This document shows positions 18,055-27,748 of a stretch of DNA of 64,000 nt, one piece after another. Source of the stretch: Rummeliibacillus pycnus_A (GTDB taxonomy: Bacteria; Bacillota; Bacilli; Bacillales_A; Planococcaceae); contig NZ_CP132291.1 of the NCBI RefSeq assembly GCF_044359855.1, forward strand, positions 1,550,001 through 1,614,000, read 5' to 3'. The notes under the pieces were generated by a model. It made no database searches. It saw only the letters and a list, made by a program, of their open reading frames with translations, and had not been told where the DNA came from. The first letter of the stretch is position 1; each line of letters begins with the position of its first letter. The translations under genes were made by a program, and so were the position numbers.

Positions 18055-19314
18055 TTGCAGAACAAGGTTCAGGTTGAGGAAGAACCTCAAATTATTATAG
18101 AAAATGATATCAATTTTTATCGAAGCTTAGCTCAGCAAAATTTGGATCGAATGTATTTAATATCTAAGATATTCTTATGGATCATTCTATTTTTAGTATT
18201 ATTAAATATTGGGAATATTATGTTTTTAAATGATCATACAACTTACCATAGAATTTACATAATTCCCTATGCACTTTTATTTTCAACAAATTGTTTAGTG
18301 CTTGTATTTGCTCATCCAAATAATTTTAAAGCAAATACATCAATTGAATATTATAAGAAGTTTGAGGAAAATGTAGCACTTTTTGTTTGTTGGATGCTTA
18401 TGCTTAGCTTAGGCATATCAATGCTTGATCAAATATTCTACCAGCATACGATTATCTATTCAATTGCAGCCGTCATTTGTACATCTTTTTTTGTTATGCG
18501 TATTCGCTATTTTATTGCTCCATTTATCGTAGCAATTATAGGATTAGCACTCAATTTTTTTAATCAGCATGAAGATTTTTATCATTATAGTTTTGAAATG
18601 CAGTTAGTTATCATGCTTACACCAATTCTAATCATAGTTGCAAATATGAATTATCGGAGATTTGTAGAATCATATAAACAACAAAAATACTTATGTCGTG
18701 AAACAAATCGTGCCAATAAATTGGCAAGCGATCTTGCAAAAGCAAACACTGAACTAAAACGACTATCATATACAGATGAATTAACGCATATTGCGAATAG
18801 AAGAGGGTTTCAAAAGTACGTTGCTGAATTAAAGGAAAGAAGCTTATCCTTCAACCTTACTGTTTTAATGTTAGACATTGATTATTTCAAAAACTTTAAT
18901 GATTACTATGGTCATGCATATGGAGATATGGTGCTTTCACGTGTTTCGACTGTCTTAGATAAAGTCGCATCATCTACCAATTGCTTCACAGCACGTTGGG
19001 GTGGTGAAGAATTTATCTTACTTGCTCCAGACAAAGAGCCTGAAGAAATAATCGTCATTTATAACCGCATCATCAGAGAAATTAATCACTACGAATTCAC
19101 AAATGCCGCCTCTAGCATTTCCAACACGTTAACTTTTAGTATCGGAGCATATCGTGGCGAAGTAAAATCTCAAGATGACATTCAAGATTTTTTACATAAA
19201 GCAGATTCCCTCTTATACGAAATAAAAGAATCTGGCCGAAATGGATTCAAATTAATGGAAGGTGAAGAGGTTATATACAAATACCAACCAAACACATATC
19301 GAAGAAAGCCCTAG
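18055..19314 (+). CDS. Membrane-bound diguanylate cyclase (GGDEF)
   Basis: About 419 residues. The N-terminal half has about six membrane helices (from about residue 40 to 200). A short coiled-coil-like linker leads to a GGDEF domain starting near SYTDELTHIANRRGF. The active site is RWGGEEF, and the metal-binding LDIDYFKNFND is intact, so it should make cyclic-di-GMP. The inhibitory RxxD site upstream of GGEEF is not seen. The start is most likely TTG at 18055, 8 bases after GAGG. A GTG at 18046 lies within that site. Confidence 0.88.
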   Translation: MQNKVQVEEEPQIIIENDINFYRSLAQQNLDRMYLISKIFLWIILFLVLLNIGNIMFLNDHTTYHRIYIIPYALLFSTNCLVLVFAHPNNFKANTSIEYYKKFEENVALFVCWMLMLSLGISMLDQIFYQHTIIYSIAAVICTSFFVMRIRYFIAPFIVAIIGLALNFFNQHEDFYHYSFEMQLVIMLTPILIIVANMNYRRFVESYKQQKYLCRETNRANKLASDLAKANTELKRLSYTDELTHIANRRGFQKYVAELKERSLSFNLTVLMLDIDYFKNFNDYYGHAYGDMVLSRVSTVLDKVASSTNCFTARWGGEEFILLAPDKEPEEIIVIYNRIIREINHYEFTNAASSISNTLTFSIGAYRGEVKSQDDIQDFLHKADSLLYEIKESGRNGFKLMEGEEVIYKYQPNTYRRKP

Positions 19315-19341
19315 AGTGAGATCTTAGTCACTTCTAGGGCT
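19305..19341 (+). terminator. Terminator overlapping the diguanylate cyclase stop codon
   Basis: The stem (left arm from 19305, right arm to about 19339, one bulged base) followed by TTTTT. The stop codon TAG (19312-19314) lies in the left arm, so the last codons double as terminator. Confidence 0.85.
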
Positions 19342-19564
19342 TTTTAGGGTAATCTTCAAAAAGTATTTTCCACTTTCTCTTGTTTTTACAAAATTAATTC
19401 GTCTGATATTGCACTCTCAATTTTTGAGCTACTATTCTCCCTTTTACATTCGGTACCAAAGTCTTCTTGATGGTTCTCAGATGGCAAGTTCAAAAGTTTT
19501 TATTTCTCTAACATTTGAACTTGTCCTTTTCTTTTTAGAACACTTTTTGATCAAACTATTCTAA

Positions 19565-20062
19565 TTATTCATCTGAATCTTGATGAGAAGCGTTTGAATT
19601 AGTCACAGAAGTAGTGGAATTATTTTCGTAAACTATTTTACCACCTAGGTGTCCAGTAACTGCTATTGATACAGCTCCAGCAATACTTAGAAGTACAATC
19701 AATACAGTAGCAACTCCACCTCTAAGAGCTTTACTTTGTAATACGTTCCATTTAAAAATATTATGTCTGAAAAGAATTTTGATAATCGCTAAAGCACTAA
19801 AGATAATCATTGAAAGATCTGCAAAGTTCTCATGTGGCCCTATTTTTCCCTCTACAGAATCCCCCCATTTATTTTCAGCAAAATGTTCTGCTCCATCACC
19901 TGTAGCAAGTGTAACAAATCCTGAAATTACCCCTAAAATAATTAGTAAGGTACCAAATTTATTTAATGATTCTTTTTTCATAACAACATTCACAATTTCG
20001 ATTACCGCTCCTAGAATTAATAAAGCAATTGGAAAATGAACTATTAATGGATGTAATGGCAT
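19565..20062 (-). CDS. DUF2231 membrane protein
   Basis: A 165-residue protein with four hydrophobic segments and the hallmark start MPLHPLIVHFPIALL, typical of DUF2231 proteins, a small integral membrane family of unknown function that often has conserved His residues. The ATG at 20062 is chosen for AGAGGAG upstream. A 14-residue in-frame extension has no support. The region 19342-19564 shows nothing else. Confidence 0.82.
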   Translation of the reverse strand: MPLHPLIVHFPIALLILGAVIEIVNVVMKKESLNKFGTLLIILGVISGFVTLATGDGAEHFAENKWGDSVEGKIGPHENFADLSMIIFSALAIIKILFRHNIFKWNVLQSKALRGGVATVLIVLLSIAGAVSIAVTGHLGGKIVYENNSTTSVTNSNASHQDSDE

Positions 20063-20145
20063 TTGTATTATGCTCCTCTCTTTCTTTCTATTTTCATCAT
20101 ACATACTGAATCTGAAAAAGCCCTGAAATTCTATATTAATTTATG

Positions 20146-20517
20146 TGATTCAATTTCATAAATTCTTTTCTAGGTGAAAAATACGGATATTTTTTAAATA
20201 AACAACTCAATAATTCGGATAATATTTCATTCCAGTATTTACTTAGTATACCGCTCCAGATGGCGCTTTCGTGCTGAGCGAGCGTTGAGCCTCCTCGGAA
20301 GCTAAAACATTGTGCTCCTGCATCGTTTCGCTAGCTTCGTCGCAGGACTATGAATGGACGTCTCTGAATCAACATCGCACGAAGGAAATGCGAATGCATT
20401 TTCGAGGACTCGCCATCTTCCGCTTCACAGACAATGTTCGAAAAGATATGGCATATAACAATGGTACATTTAATGTTCGTGTATTTTTTTATATCTTTGA
20501 ATTATGAAATTAATTTA
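20146..20517. repeat. MITE-like repeat R2, copy A (full length)
   Basis: About 372 bp bounded by imperfect inverted ends: TGATTCAATTTCATAAATT on the left and ATTATGAAATTAATTTA on the right. It shares internal blocks with 32471-32833 (GCACGAAG, GAATGCATTTTCGAGGACTC) and with 32235-32387 (AACAACTCAATAATTCG, CGCTCCAGATGGCGCTTTC). It has no transposase. The largest open frame inside is not protein-like. Confidence 0.7.
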
Positions 20518-20577
20518 TGTATTAGCCATTTAAAATCAACTGCATCTAAAGGTTTCGTGACATCTAAAGACAATTAA

Positions 20578-20706
20578 CTGGAAGGATTAGAGGATATAAA
20601 AAGAGGCATCAATTCTTCTCATGTATTACATAAATTTATCCTTATAGGTGTTTTAGTAGGAAAAGGTTTTTCACCTGAGGAAGCATATCAAATTGTTGAA
20701 AATTAG
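20578..20706 (+). pseudogene. Orphan 3' coding remnant
   Basis: An in-frame stretch of 42 codons ending in TAG reads LEGLEDIKRGINSSH then VLHKFILIGVLVGKGFSPEE, with normal codon choice and a helical, protein-like composition. There is an in-frame TAA directly before it and no start codon or ribosome-binding site. It lies 60 bases right of an R2 element. The simplest reading is the tail of a gene that lost its 5' part. I do not recognise the family. Confidence 0.4.
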
Positions 20707-20855
20707 GGGGAAACAGGAGAATCACAAATACTTCAAAGAAGTAAAATGGAGTAAAAAACTCAACACTTAGATTTTCAGATTATCCGCTGTATTACTGCTG
20801 GGTCCTCTGCGTTTCAAACTAATTAAATTAATCTCCAAGTTTCAATACAATTTCT

Positions 20856-21404
20856 TTATTCCAAAGAAATTACTTCTTCGATTAAGTAGCTGATTTCTCC
20901 TTTAATATATTGATCAAATGAATTTAATTTCTCTCCGTTTTTCATTTTCTTTTGTAATGAATATATAAACTGAAGATTTTCCTTGTCATTCATTTCATTT
21001 TTCAATAATGCATCTAACAAATGAACAAATATTGAATAGCGCTTTGCTTGCAATTCTTCATCTAATGCAACACCACTAACTTTTTCTAATTGAAATGGTC
21101 TTTTTTCATAGGAAATAGCTGTCAAATGATCAATCCCTTTAACTTCATTTGGATCTCCTACTAATAAGACGCCTGTTTTACCTATGTGTATTTCGAATTC
21201 ACCTATAATTTTGTCATTGGCATCTTCAGAAATTAGAATAACTCGTTCTATTCTGTAATCTAAAGAATTAAAAAAATTTATTACAGTAGGGTGAACATTT
21301 AGCTCTACTTCTACAGTTGTTTCACCTTCAAAATCTATTAATCGCAAAGTTCCTTTTTCTATAGGAATTTCTGTTTCTCTTATTAAAACTTTATTTATAT
21401 TCAT
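20856..21404 (-). CDS. Uncharacterised soluble protein
   Basis: A 182-residue protein with no signal peptide or membrane segment. The N-terminal two thirds alternate short beta strands and the C-terminal third is helical (LDALLKNEMNDKENLQFIY). Ribosome-binding site AAAGGTGAGG before the ATG. It is the last minus-strand gene after the DedA/glycosyltransferase genes, 116 bases downstream, so co-transcription is possible. I do not recognise a family. Confidence 0.6.
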   Translation of the reverse strand: MNINKVLIRETEIPIEKGTLRLIDFEGETTVEVELNVHPTVINFFNSLDYRIERVILISEDANDKIIGEFEIHIGKTGVLLVGDPNEVKGIDHLTAISYEKRPFQLEKVSGVALDEELQAKRYSIFVHLLDALLKNEMNDKENLQFIYSLQKKMKNGEKLNSFDQYIKGEISYLIEEVISLE

Positions 21405-21520
21405 TGTAAATCCTCACCTTTGTCAATTTGATATAGATAACAGACTTTATCGTATTCTGTAATCATCAAAATTTATCTCATGATTACTTAATTCAAACAT
21501 CAAAATCAGTAAAGCAACTC

Positions 21521-22171
21521 TTATCTTTTAGTATTATGGGATTGATGGAAAATGATGTTTATTAACTGACATACAACCTTATTAATTTGGACGTGGAATT
21601 TTTTATAGATAATAATTACCGCGATAGTAATTAATAAAGTAATACCCCCGTCGATAAGATATGGTTTTAGTATTGAACTAACTTTTAGATATTGGGGTCC
21701 TAATAACTTCCCAGCACTAATAAAAACAGTTACCCATAGTAAAGAACCACTATATGCTAACATTGCAAACTTTATATACGGAAGTCGTGTAATCCCAGAA
21801 AAATATCCTGTCACATGTCTAACACCAGTTATAAAATAAGCAATTACCAATAATTTCCCACCATATTTTCCAAACCATTCAGATGTTTTTTTTATTCTCG
21901 CTGGTTTTAACAATAGAAACTTTCCGTATTTTTCAAAAAAAGGTGTTCCAAGTTTATAACCAACCCAATATGAAATCGTAATGCCAATCGATGAACCTAA
22001 CCAAGCAATAAGTATGCTTAGGGTCCAATCTAACTGGCCTTGAAATACAAGAAATCCACAATAACTCATAATAACTTCACCTGGCAAGGGAACAGCAATC
22101 ATTTCAAGCGCGAGTGAAATAAGTAGTACTAGGTATCCATACTGATTAAAATAGGCTATGATATCTCCCAA
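21521..22171 (-). CDS. DedA family membrane protein (first of two)
   Basis: A 216-residue polytopic protein of the DedA/SNARE-associated family. Hallmarks: EMIAVPLPGEVIMSYCGF and the arginine-bearing FITGVRHVTGYFSGI. Members include undecaprenyl-phosphate translocases that recycle the C55 carrier lipid. Start TTG, supported by AAGGAGAGG. It lies 25 bases after the glycosyltransferase gene and is almost certainly in its transcript. Confidence 0.87.
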   Translation of the reverse strand: MGDIIAYFNQYGYLVLLISLALEMIAVPLPGEVIMSYCGFLVFQGQLDWTLSILIAWLGSSIGITISYWVGYKLGTPFFEKYGKFLLLKPARIKKTSEWFGKYGGKLLVIAYFITGVRHVTGYFSGITRLPYIKFAMLAYSGSLLWVTVFISAGKLLGPQYLKVSSILKPYLIDGGITLLITIAVIIIYKKFHVQINKVVCQLINIIFHQSHNTKR

Positions 22172-22196
22172 GGTAAATCCTCTCCTTATATGCCTC

Positions 22197-23372
22197 TTAT
22201 ACCCTAGCCACTTGTAGATGTATTGAAGGTTTAACTGAATATAAAGGAATGCTTGTTGAATTTTTGTTCAAAATCCAATTCATCACATCCACCATTTGTT
22301 CTGGTGTTTCCAATTCTAATCCTCTTTGAAAAAGATCAATTGATTTTTCCCATTGTTTCATTTTATTAGCATCCTTTAAAATCTTGTTTAGTTGACTTTC
22401 CAATGTATCTTTTTGGTTAAGTTCAAAAACAAGCTGCTGTTTTTTTAAGTAGGTCATATTAATTTCTTCTTGACCAGGTAGATATGCATGAACAAAAATC
22501 GGAAGTCTTTTTTTCAATACTTCACTTATTGTTACACCACCTGGTTTTGTAACAATTGCATCTACTTCATTATAAATTTTGTTCATTTCTACTCTTGATG
22601 AAATATAAGGTAACGGATTGATATGATCTAAATCCCAAGATAGAATTTCATCGTATAGTTTTTGATTGTTACCACAAAGTACAGTGAAATTAAATTGTTG
22701 TGATTTCTTCATTTCAGCAGATAATTTTAATATCCCACCTAGACCACTATTCCCTCCAGCTATCAATATTTGCGGCTTTTCTGCATTGAACTTTCTATGA
22801 GTAGTTTTAATAATTTCCTCATGGACCGGAATACCTGTGACAATAATCTTTTCACCAGGGATTTTATACATTTCAATTAAATTTTCTTTTACTTCTTGAC
22901 TCGGTACAAAATGGAAATCTATTCCGTCTTTTGCCCAAACATTATTAATAAAAAAGTCTGTATAGACATTGATGACTGGAATATTACATTTTCCTTGCAT
23001 TTTTAGTTGGCTTAAAAGATAAGAAGGGAATCCATGAGTACAAACAATTGCATCTGGTTTTTCCTCTTCAATCAATTTTTCCATTTTCTTTAGAAATAAG
23101 CCTTGATAAATTTTATAGGAACTTTTAGTTTGTTTTTGCGCGTAAAAGTGTTTTTTGTATACTACGTTATAAGTTGCTGGAGCATATCGTATCCATTTTA
23201 AATAACCGCTTGAAATAATTTTTTCTAATGATTTATTTGTATAGCTCAACAAATCTATTTTTTTTAATTCAATTTCTTCAGCTCTAGTTTTTAACATATC
23301 CATAATTGCATCTGCAACTTGATGATGCCCAGATTGCATTCGTAAGAGTGGAAAGAATAGTATCTTCTTCAC
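22197..23372 (-). CDS. Glycosyltransferase of the MGDG-synthase/UgtP type
   Basis: A 391-residue GT-B enzyme. The N-terminal acceptor domain opens FFPLLRMQSGHHQVADAI, as in monogalactosyldiacylglycerol synthase and the processive glucosyltransferase UgtP. The C-terminal UDP-sugar site includes KPGGVTISEVLKKRLP and PLPGQEE-like PGQEEINMTYL. It probably transfers a sugar from UDP-sugar to a membrane lipid or polyprenol at the cytosolic face. Start GTG with AAAAGGAG upstream. It lies between two DedA genes, suggesting a shared lipid-carrier task. The sugar and acceptor are not known. Confidence 0.82.
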   Translation of the reverse strand: MKKILFFPLLRMQSGHHQVADAIMDMLKTRAEEIELKKIDLLSYTNKSLEKIISSGYLKWIRYAPATYNVVYKKHFYAQKQTKSSYKIYQGLFLKKMEKLIEEEKPDAIVCTHGFPSYLLSQLKMQGKCNIPVINVYTDFFINNVWAKDGIDFHFVPSQEVKENLIEMYKIPGEKIIVTGIPVHEEIIKTTHRKFNAEKPQILIAGGNSGLGGILKLSAEMKKSQQFNFTVLCGNNQKLYDEILSWDLDHINPLPYISSRVEMNKIYNEVDAIVTKPGGVTISEVLKKRLPIFVHAYLPGQEEINMTYLKKQQLVFELNQKDTLESQLNKILKDANKMKQWEKSIDLFQRGLELETPEQMVDVMNWILNKNSTSIPLYSVKPSIHLQVARV

Positions 23373-23596
23373 TTTAGTTAACTCCTTTTCACTAAGAAAA
23401 GATTTTCAATTCCTAGTTGTTAATTTAAAAAATATTATTCTTAAACTTAACAATTAGACAATACCACTGATTTTGTAAAAATCTTCTCTTTTAATTTATT
23501 TTTAATCTAACTTTCAGCTTACATTTAGATGTGTGAATTAAAGACAATTTTTTGGTTTGTTATTTTAAAAAGTTTTCTTTGTAAAATGAATCCATT

Positions 23597-23645
23597 AAAA
23601 AAGACGTTCTCTACATAATTTGGTTACTTGATGAACGTCTTTTTG
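23597..23645 (-). terminator. Terminator after the second DedA gene
   Basis: An 11-12-bp stem (from 23599 and to 23644) with a long loop. The minus-strand tail is TTTTTTAAT. It overlaps the region just after the DedA stop, separating the deacetylase/DedA genes from the glycosyltransferase gene. Confidence 0.75.
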
Positions 23646-23647
23646 TG

Positions 23648-24244
23648 TTAGATATAATTATTTTTTTTGGAAACCATTTTCTTTATAAGAAGATAAATTA
23701 AAAATAGCACGAACAACACAACCCCAAAATAAGGTACATATTTTGGATTGATATTAATAGTTTCCGCAGTGAAATATCCCGCTAAAATAAACGGAACTGT
23801 CCAAAGTATACTGCCTAATAAAGACAATAGTAAAAAACGAAGAAATGGGATTTTGGCAACCCCTGCAAAATATGGACTCAATTGGCGAATCCCTGGTAAA
23901 TAATAACCGAATGTTATTGTTTTGTAGGCACTTTTCTTATACTTGTTTTCTATAGTGGTCCACCTTTCATTTGTAAGGCCAATGTATTTTCCAAATTTGT
24001 TTATAAAAGGTGTCCCTAAATACTTTCCGCAAATATACGCTGTAAGCATCCCTACAAAAGCCCCTAAATCTGATATGACAATAGTTGGTCCCATTGAAAG
24101 CTGATGATGACTAATTAATATTCCTGTTAGAAACAGAAGGGATTCTTCTGGAGCAGGAATCCCTACAATTCCAAAGAATAAACAGATAAAAAGAATTAAA
24201 TAGCCATATGAACCAATATATTGTGTAATTGTCTCTATACTCAT
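23648..24244 (-). CDS. DedA family membrane protein (second of two)
   Basis: A 198-residue DedA protein: IVGIPAPEESLLFLTGIL and YYLPGIRQLSPYFAGVAK carry the family's conserved acidic and arginine positions. It is distinct from the copy at 21521 and not a recent duplicate. It lies 8 bases downstream of the polysaccharide deacetylase, so the two are co-translated from one transcript. A lipid-carrier translocation role is inferred from the family. Confidence 0.86.
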   Translation of the reverse strand: MSIETITQYIGSYGYLILFICLFFGIVGIPAPEESLLFLTGILISHHQLSMGPTIVISDLGAFVGMLTAYICGKYLGTPFINKFGKYIGLTNERWTTIENKYKKSAYKTITFGYYLPGIRQLSPYFAGVAKIPFLRFLLLSLLGSILWTVPFILAGYFTAETININPKYVPYFGVVLFVLFLIYLLIKKMVSKKNNYI

Positions 24245-24252
24245 AACACCCT

Positions 24253-24954
24253 CTATTCTTTTAGCTCTTTTAATGTTATAAATTGTACGTCTTTTTGTCT
24301 ACATTCCTTAAGGAAAATTTCCAAATTCCGAATCATATAACCCGGTGCTTCTTCTTCAGCTCCCAATGTATCCCCATTATCATGGAGCACGAAAATTGCA
24401 CCTTCCTTCTCCGAATTTCTTAATTCATTTAGCAAGCCATGTTTAGCCTTTTCTGCTTTCCAATCTCCGAAAATATTTGACCACATGATTTTATTGTATT
24501 TTTTACTTACAGCTAGAGTAAAAATATTAAAATGTCCCCATGGCGGTCTATAAAAAGAAACTTTTTCACCTGTGCATTCAGTTATTGCCATTTCAGTCAT
24601 TTCTAATTGTTTCTTTAATCGAAATGGAGACATGATCCAGTTCGAAACATGGTCAAAATGATGAATGCCTACCATATGCCCTTCCTCCGCCATACGTTTA
24701 ACGATTTCTGGATTCTTTTTAACATTGCTGCCCACAACAAAAAAAGTAGCTTTTACATCATACTTTTTTAATAAATCGAGCAATTGCGGTGTATATACAG
24801 CATGTGGTCCATCATCGAAAGTAATGGCCATACCATTTGCTTGTATTCTTTTTGAAATTCCCCGCTCAGATACTCGAATAAGTATAGTAGGCAAAGGACC
24901 ATAGCAAAGGAATAATACTATTATAATTACACCACAAATTAATAAATATATCAC
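24253..24954 (-). CDS. Membrane-anchored polysaccharide deacetylase (NodB domain)
   Basis: A 233-residue protein with an N-terminal membrane anchor (residues 2-20) and a NodB/CE4 domain outside. The metal and catalytic motifs are complete: ITFDDGPH (catalytic Asp and metal Asp), GIHHFDH (metal His), YRPPWG and FVLHD. It probably removes acetyl groups from peptidoglycan or another wall glycan. The start is GTG, with a weak ribosome-binding site. It lies 44 bases after the histidine kinase gene. Confidence 0.87.
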   Translation of the reverse strand: MIYLLICGVIIIVLFLCYGPLPTILIRVSERGISKRIQANGMAITFDDGPHAVYTPQLLDLLKKYDVKATFFVVGSNVKKNPEIVKRMAEEGHMVGIHHFDHVSNWIMSPFRLKKQLEMTEMAITECTGEKVSFYRPPWGHFNIFTLAVSKKYNKIMWSNIFGDWKAEKAKHGLLNELRNSEKEGAIFVLHDNGDTLGAEEEAPGYMIRNLEIFLKECRQKDVQFITLKELKE

Positions 24955-24998
24955 TTATATAACAGCTCTTTTCAATAGATTTTTTGCTGACATCGGAA

Positions 24999-26360
24999 TC
25001 AATTATTTGGCAAGAATAACTCCACCTCTGTTCCGACTCCTTCAATGCTATTTACTTTAATTTCCCCATTATGTTGTTTCATAATATTTTTTGCAATTGA
25101 TAAACCTAATCCTGTACCACCTGTTTCTCTATTTCTCGCTTTATCAACTCGATAAAATCGCTCAAAGACATTATTTATTTCGTCCCCAGGTATACCTATT
25201 CCATAGTCCTTTACTCGAATAATTGTGTGATATTCTTGATTCTCTAAAAAAATATCAATTTTATCGGAACTATATTTGATTGCATTATCAAGAAGTATAA
25301 TGATTATCTGTTTTAACTTTAACTCATCCGCTATTACCGTAATTGGTGTCTCTTCATAATGTAATACCAAATCCCTCTTATAAGTGCTATGAAGCTGTTT
25401 AACTATTTCCTGACTTAATGCTATTAGGTCTATTGATTTCTTTTCTAATGCATTTTCCACATCAGTATTAGCTAAATCTAAAAATTTCTCTGTCATTTGT
25501 TGTATTCTAGTTGCTTCCGAATAAATGACTTCGACTGCATCGAGTGCTACTTCTTCGTTTTGAATGCCACGTCTTCGTAAGAAATCTGCATAACTTTTAA
25601 TAACAGTAATTGGAGTTTTCAGTTCATGAGAGGCATCTGAAATAAATTGCTGTTGTTTTTCTAAATTGATATCTAATCGATCCATCATGCGATTAAAGGT
25701 TACAGCTAGTTTCTGTAATTCGTCTTTAGGCCGCTGATCGATAACCATTCTTTTCGTAATACCACTTTGTTCAATTTCCTCCATTGTATCAATCATATTA
25801 GAGACGGGTCTAATGATGATATTCGCTAACCATCTTCCCCCAATGAGAGAAATTAGAGCTCCAAAAAAAGTACAAAAGATTAGAATAGATAATAATACGT
25901 CTTTGCCTAATTCTAAACCCACTAATTTTTCCCCAATTTCCAAGGTTTCAATGACTTGTCCATTAGATTCAATTGGTATTCTAACAACGAGAATTTGTTC
26001 TTCTACTTCTCCTAGATGAATTAAATAACGTTCTGAATTTGTTTTTCTAGTAAATTCCCCTTTTATTTTATTCGCCATCTTCTCGTTGTTTGTTACTTGA
26101 TGTATGACTTTCGAATGATTATCTAGAATTCGAATATATGATCCACGTGTTAAATATTTTGATAATTTTTTTTCAATTACTGCATCCGAATCACCATTAT
26201 TAATATCGTCTAATATTGCACTCGCATTTTGCAGCACTATCTTTTTTTCCACATTGACAGTGACACTCATAAAAGAATAAAACACTACGATATTAACGAT
26301 GACAAGCAAACAAATGATCCATGCTGTTGTAATCAAATTTATTTTAGTATTAATTTTCAT
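24999..26360 (-). CDS. Sensor histidine kinase (envelope locus)
   Basis: A 453-residue kinase: TM1 about residues 9-31, extracytoplasmic sensor about 32-154, TM2 about 155-177, HAMP about 178-232, and the phospho-accepting H245 in SDASHELKTP. The N box is LLDNAIKYSS and the ATP lid GGTGLGLSIAKNIM. Organisation is ArlS/YkoH-like. It lies 4 bases after the response regulator and heads a run of wall/lipid genes, so an envelope stimulus is the likely input (inference). Confidence 0.93.
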   Translation of the reverse strand: MKINTKINLITTAWIICLLVIVNIVVFYSFMSVTVNVEKKIVLQNASAILDDINNGDSDAVIEKKLSKYLTRGSYIRILDNHSKVIHQVTNNEKMANKIKGEFTRKTNSERYLIHLGEVEEQILVVRIPIESNGQVIETLEIGEKLVGLELGKDVLLSILIFCTFFGALISLIGGRWLANIIIRPVSNMIDTMEEIEQSGITKRMVIDQRPKDELQKLAVTFNRMMDRLDINLEKQQQFISDASHELKTPITVIKSYADFLRRRGIQNEEVALDAVEVIYSEATRIQQMTEKFLDLANTDVENALEKKSIDLIALSQEIVKQLHSTYKRDLVLHYEETPITVIADELKLKQIIIILLDNAIKYSSDKIDIFLENQEYHTIIRVKDYGIGIPGDEINNVFERFYRVDKARNRETGGTGLGLSIAKNIMKQHNGEIKVNSIEGVGTEVELFLPNN

Positions 26361-26364
26361 CTAC

Positions 26365-27063
26365 TTAATTCTCCTTTATTATGTAACCCACTCCTCTTAC
26401 GGTCTGAATGATGGCATTACTTTCGAATCCTTCGTCGATTTTCTTTCTCAAATGCCAAATGTAAACATCTATTACATTTGTATCGCCTTCATAATCGTAA
26501 TCCCATACATCTTTAAGAATGTTATCTCTTGTTACTATTTTATTTTTTCGTGAAACCAAATAAACGAGTAGTTCGAATTCTTTTGGGGTTAATGATATAG
26601 AAGAATTACCTCTCATTACTTCTCTCGTATCATTATTAATAGTTAAATCTCTAACCGATACAATGGAATCATCATTATTTGAAACATTCGAGATAATTGT
26701 ATTTTGACGAAGACAAGAACGCACTCTTGCTAGCAACTCTTCCATCTCAAAGGGCTTTGTTATATAATCATTCGCTCCTAGATCTAATCCAGTCACTTTA
26801 TCCATCGTCATATTACGTGCTGTTAGTAGAATGACCGGCATAAGTTCATCTTCTTTTCTTATTCTTCTTAATACCTCAATTCCATTCATCTCAGGTAACA
26901 TTATATCTAATAGTACTAAATCAATTTTCCCTTCCAGAGCTACTTCCAATCCGAATTTCCCATTATTAGCAACTACTACTTCATATCCTTCATATTCAAG
27001 CTCAAGTTTCAATATTTTCGCAATCTGAACTTCATCTTCAACTACCAAAACTCGTTTTACCAT
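26365..27063 (-). CDS. OmpR-family response regulator (envelope locus)
   Basis: A 232-residue regulator with a receiver domain (acidic pocket E9-D10, phospho-acceptor D53, conserved Lys in KPFEMEELLAR) and a C-terminal winged helix (LTPKEFELLVYL, TVRGVGYIIK). Ribosome-binding site AAAAGGAG. It is the first gene of the minus-strand run with its kinase, deacetylase and DedA, so it probably controls them directly. Confidence 0.93.
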   Translation of the reverse strand: MVKRVLVVEDEVQIAKILKLELEYEGYEVVVANNGKFGLEVALEGKIDLVLLDIMLPEMNGIEVLRRIRKEDELMPVILLTARNMTMDKVTGLDLGANDYITKPFEMEELLARVRSCLRQNTIISNVSNNDDSIVSVRDLTINNDTREVMRGNSSISLTPKEFELLVYLVSRKNKIVTRDNILKDVWDYDYEGDTNVIDVYIWHLRKKIDEGFESNAIIQTVRGVGYIIKEN

Positions 27064-27199
27064 ATTTGAACACTCCTTTTATTTTCCAATGTAAATGATA
27101 TCCATCTTCTATCTATTGTGCACAATTAAAGAATTTTTTAAAATAATCAATATCACGCATGTTAATTATCCAGTTTTATCTATCAAAAAACCAGATATC

Positions 27200-27365
27200 A
27201 ACTGATTAGCTATGAATTGCTTGCTTTCCTGTGAGCGAGCGCTGAGCCGCTTCCTACGAGCTCTAATCTAGTCCGTTTTCACACTGAAGTCTACGCTAAT
27301 TCCACTTCAACTAATATGGCGATATAAGATTTTTGCCATTAAAATTCAGCTTTTTTACTATCGGG
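27200..27365. repeat. Diverged R1-like repeat
   Basis: GCTAATTCCACTTCAACTAA followed by a GATTTTT...CATTAAAATTCA tract parallels the right half of R1 copies 1 and 2, at much lower identity. The left half is GC-rich and partly palindromic (GAGCGAGCGCTGAGCCG). The remaining 27366-27696 shows nothing recognisable. Confidence 0.45.
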
Positions 27366-27696
27366 AGTCGAGTAAACCAATGAGATACAAGCACCTTGAA
27401 AGATAGATTACAGAAGAATGTTCTCCTATTTTATCCTAATTAACATACACTTGAATCAATATTTCATTAATTGAAGTAAGTAGAGGTATTGTAATTATTT
27501 TAAATAGATTTATAAAAAGTATCTCTAATTTAACACTGTTTTTCATGTTATTTCTTTTTTTAATAGAACTTTAAGAATAAATTTGGCAACTTCGTGGTTT
27601 TATCTATTTCTCAGAATATAAAAAGCGCAAATATCACCATGTAATTTTAAAAATAAGCATTCCCTTTTTAAGTAGTTAGATGAAAGTGAATTATAA

Positions 27697-27738
27697 TTGT
27701 AAAAAAGCTGATTCAAGATTATGAATCAGCTTTTTTAG
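27697..27738. terminator. Terminator of the oleate hydratase gene
   Basis: A perfect 14-bp stem (27701-27714 and 27723-27736) with A and T runs on both sides, just past the hydratase stop. Confidence 0.9.
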
Positions 27739-27748
27739 CATACACTTT

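Noticed and set aside
20310..20507. Open frame of 65 codons on the plus strand inside R2 copy A
   Set aside because: It runs through repeat sequence, has no ribosome-binding site, and its product has no protein-like pattern.
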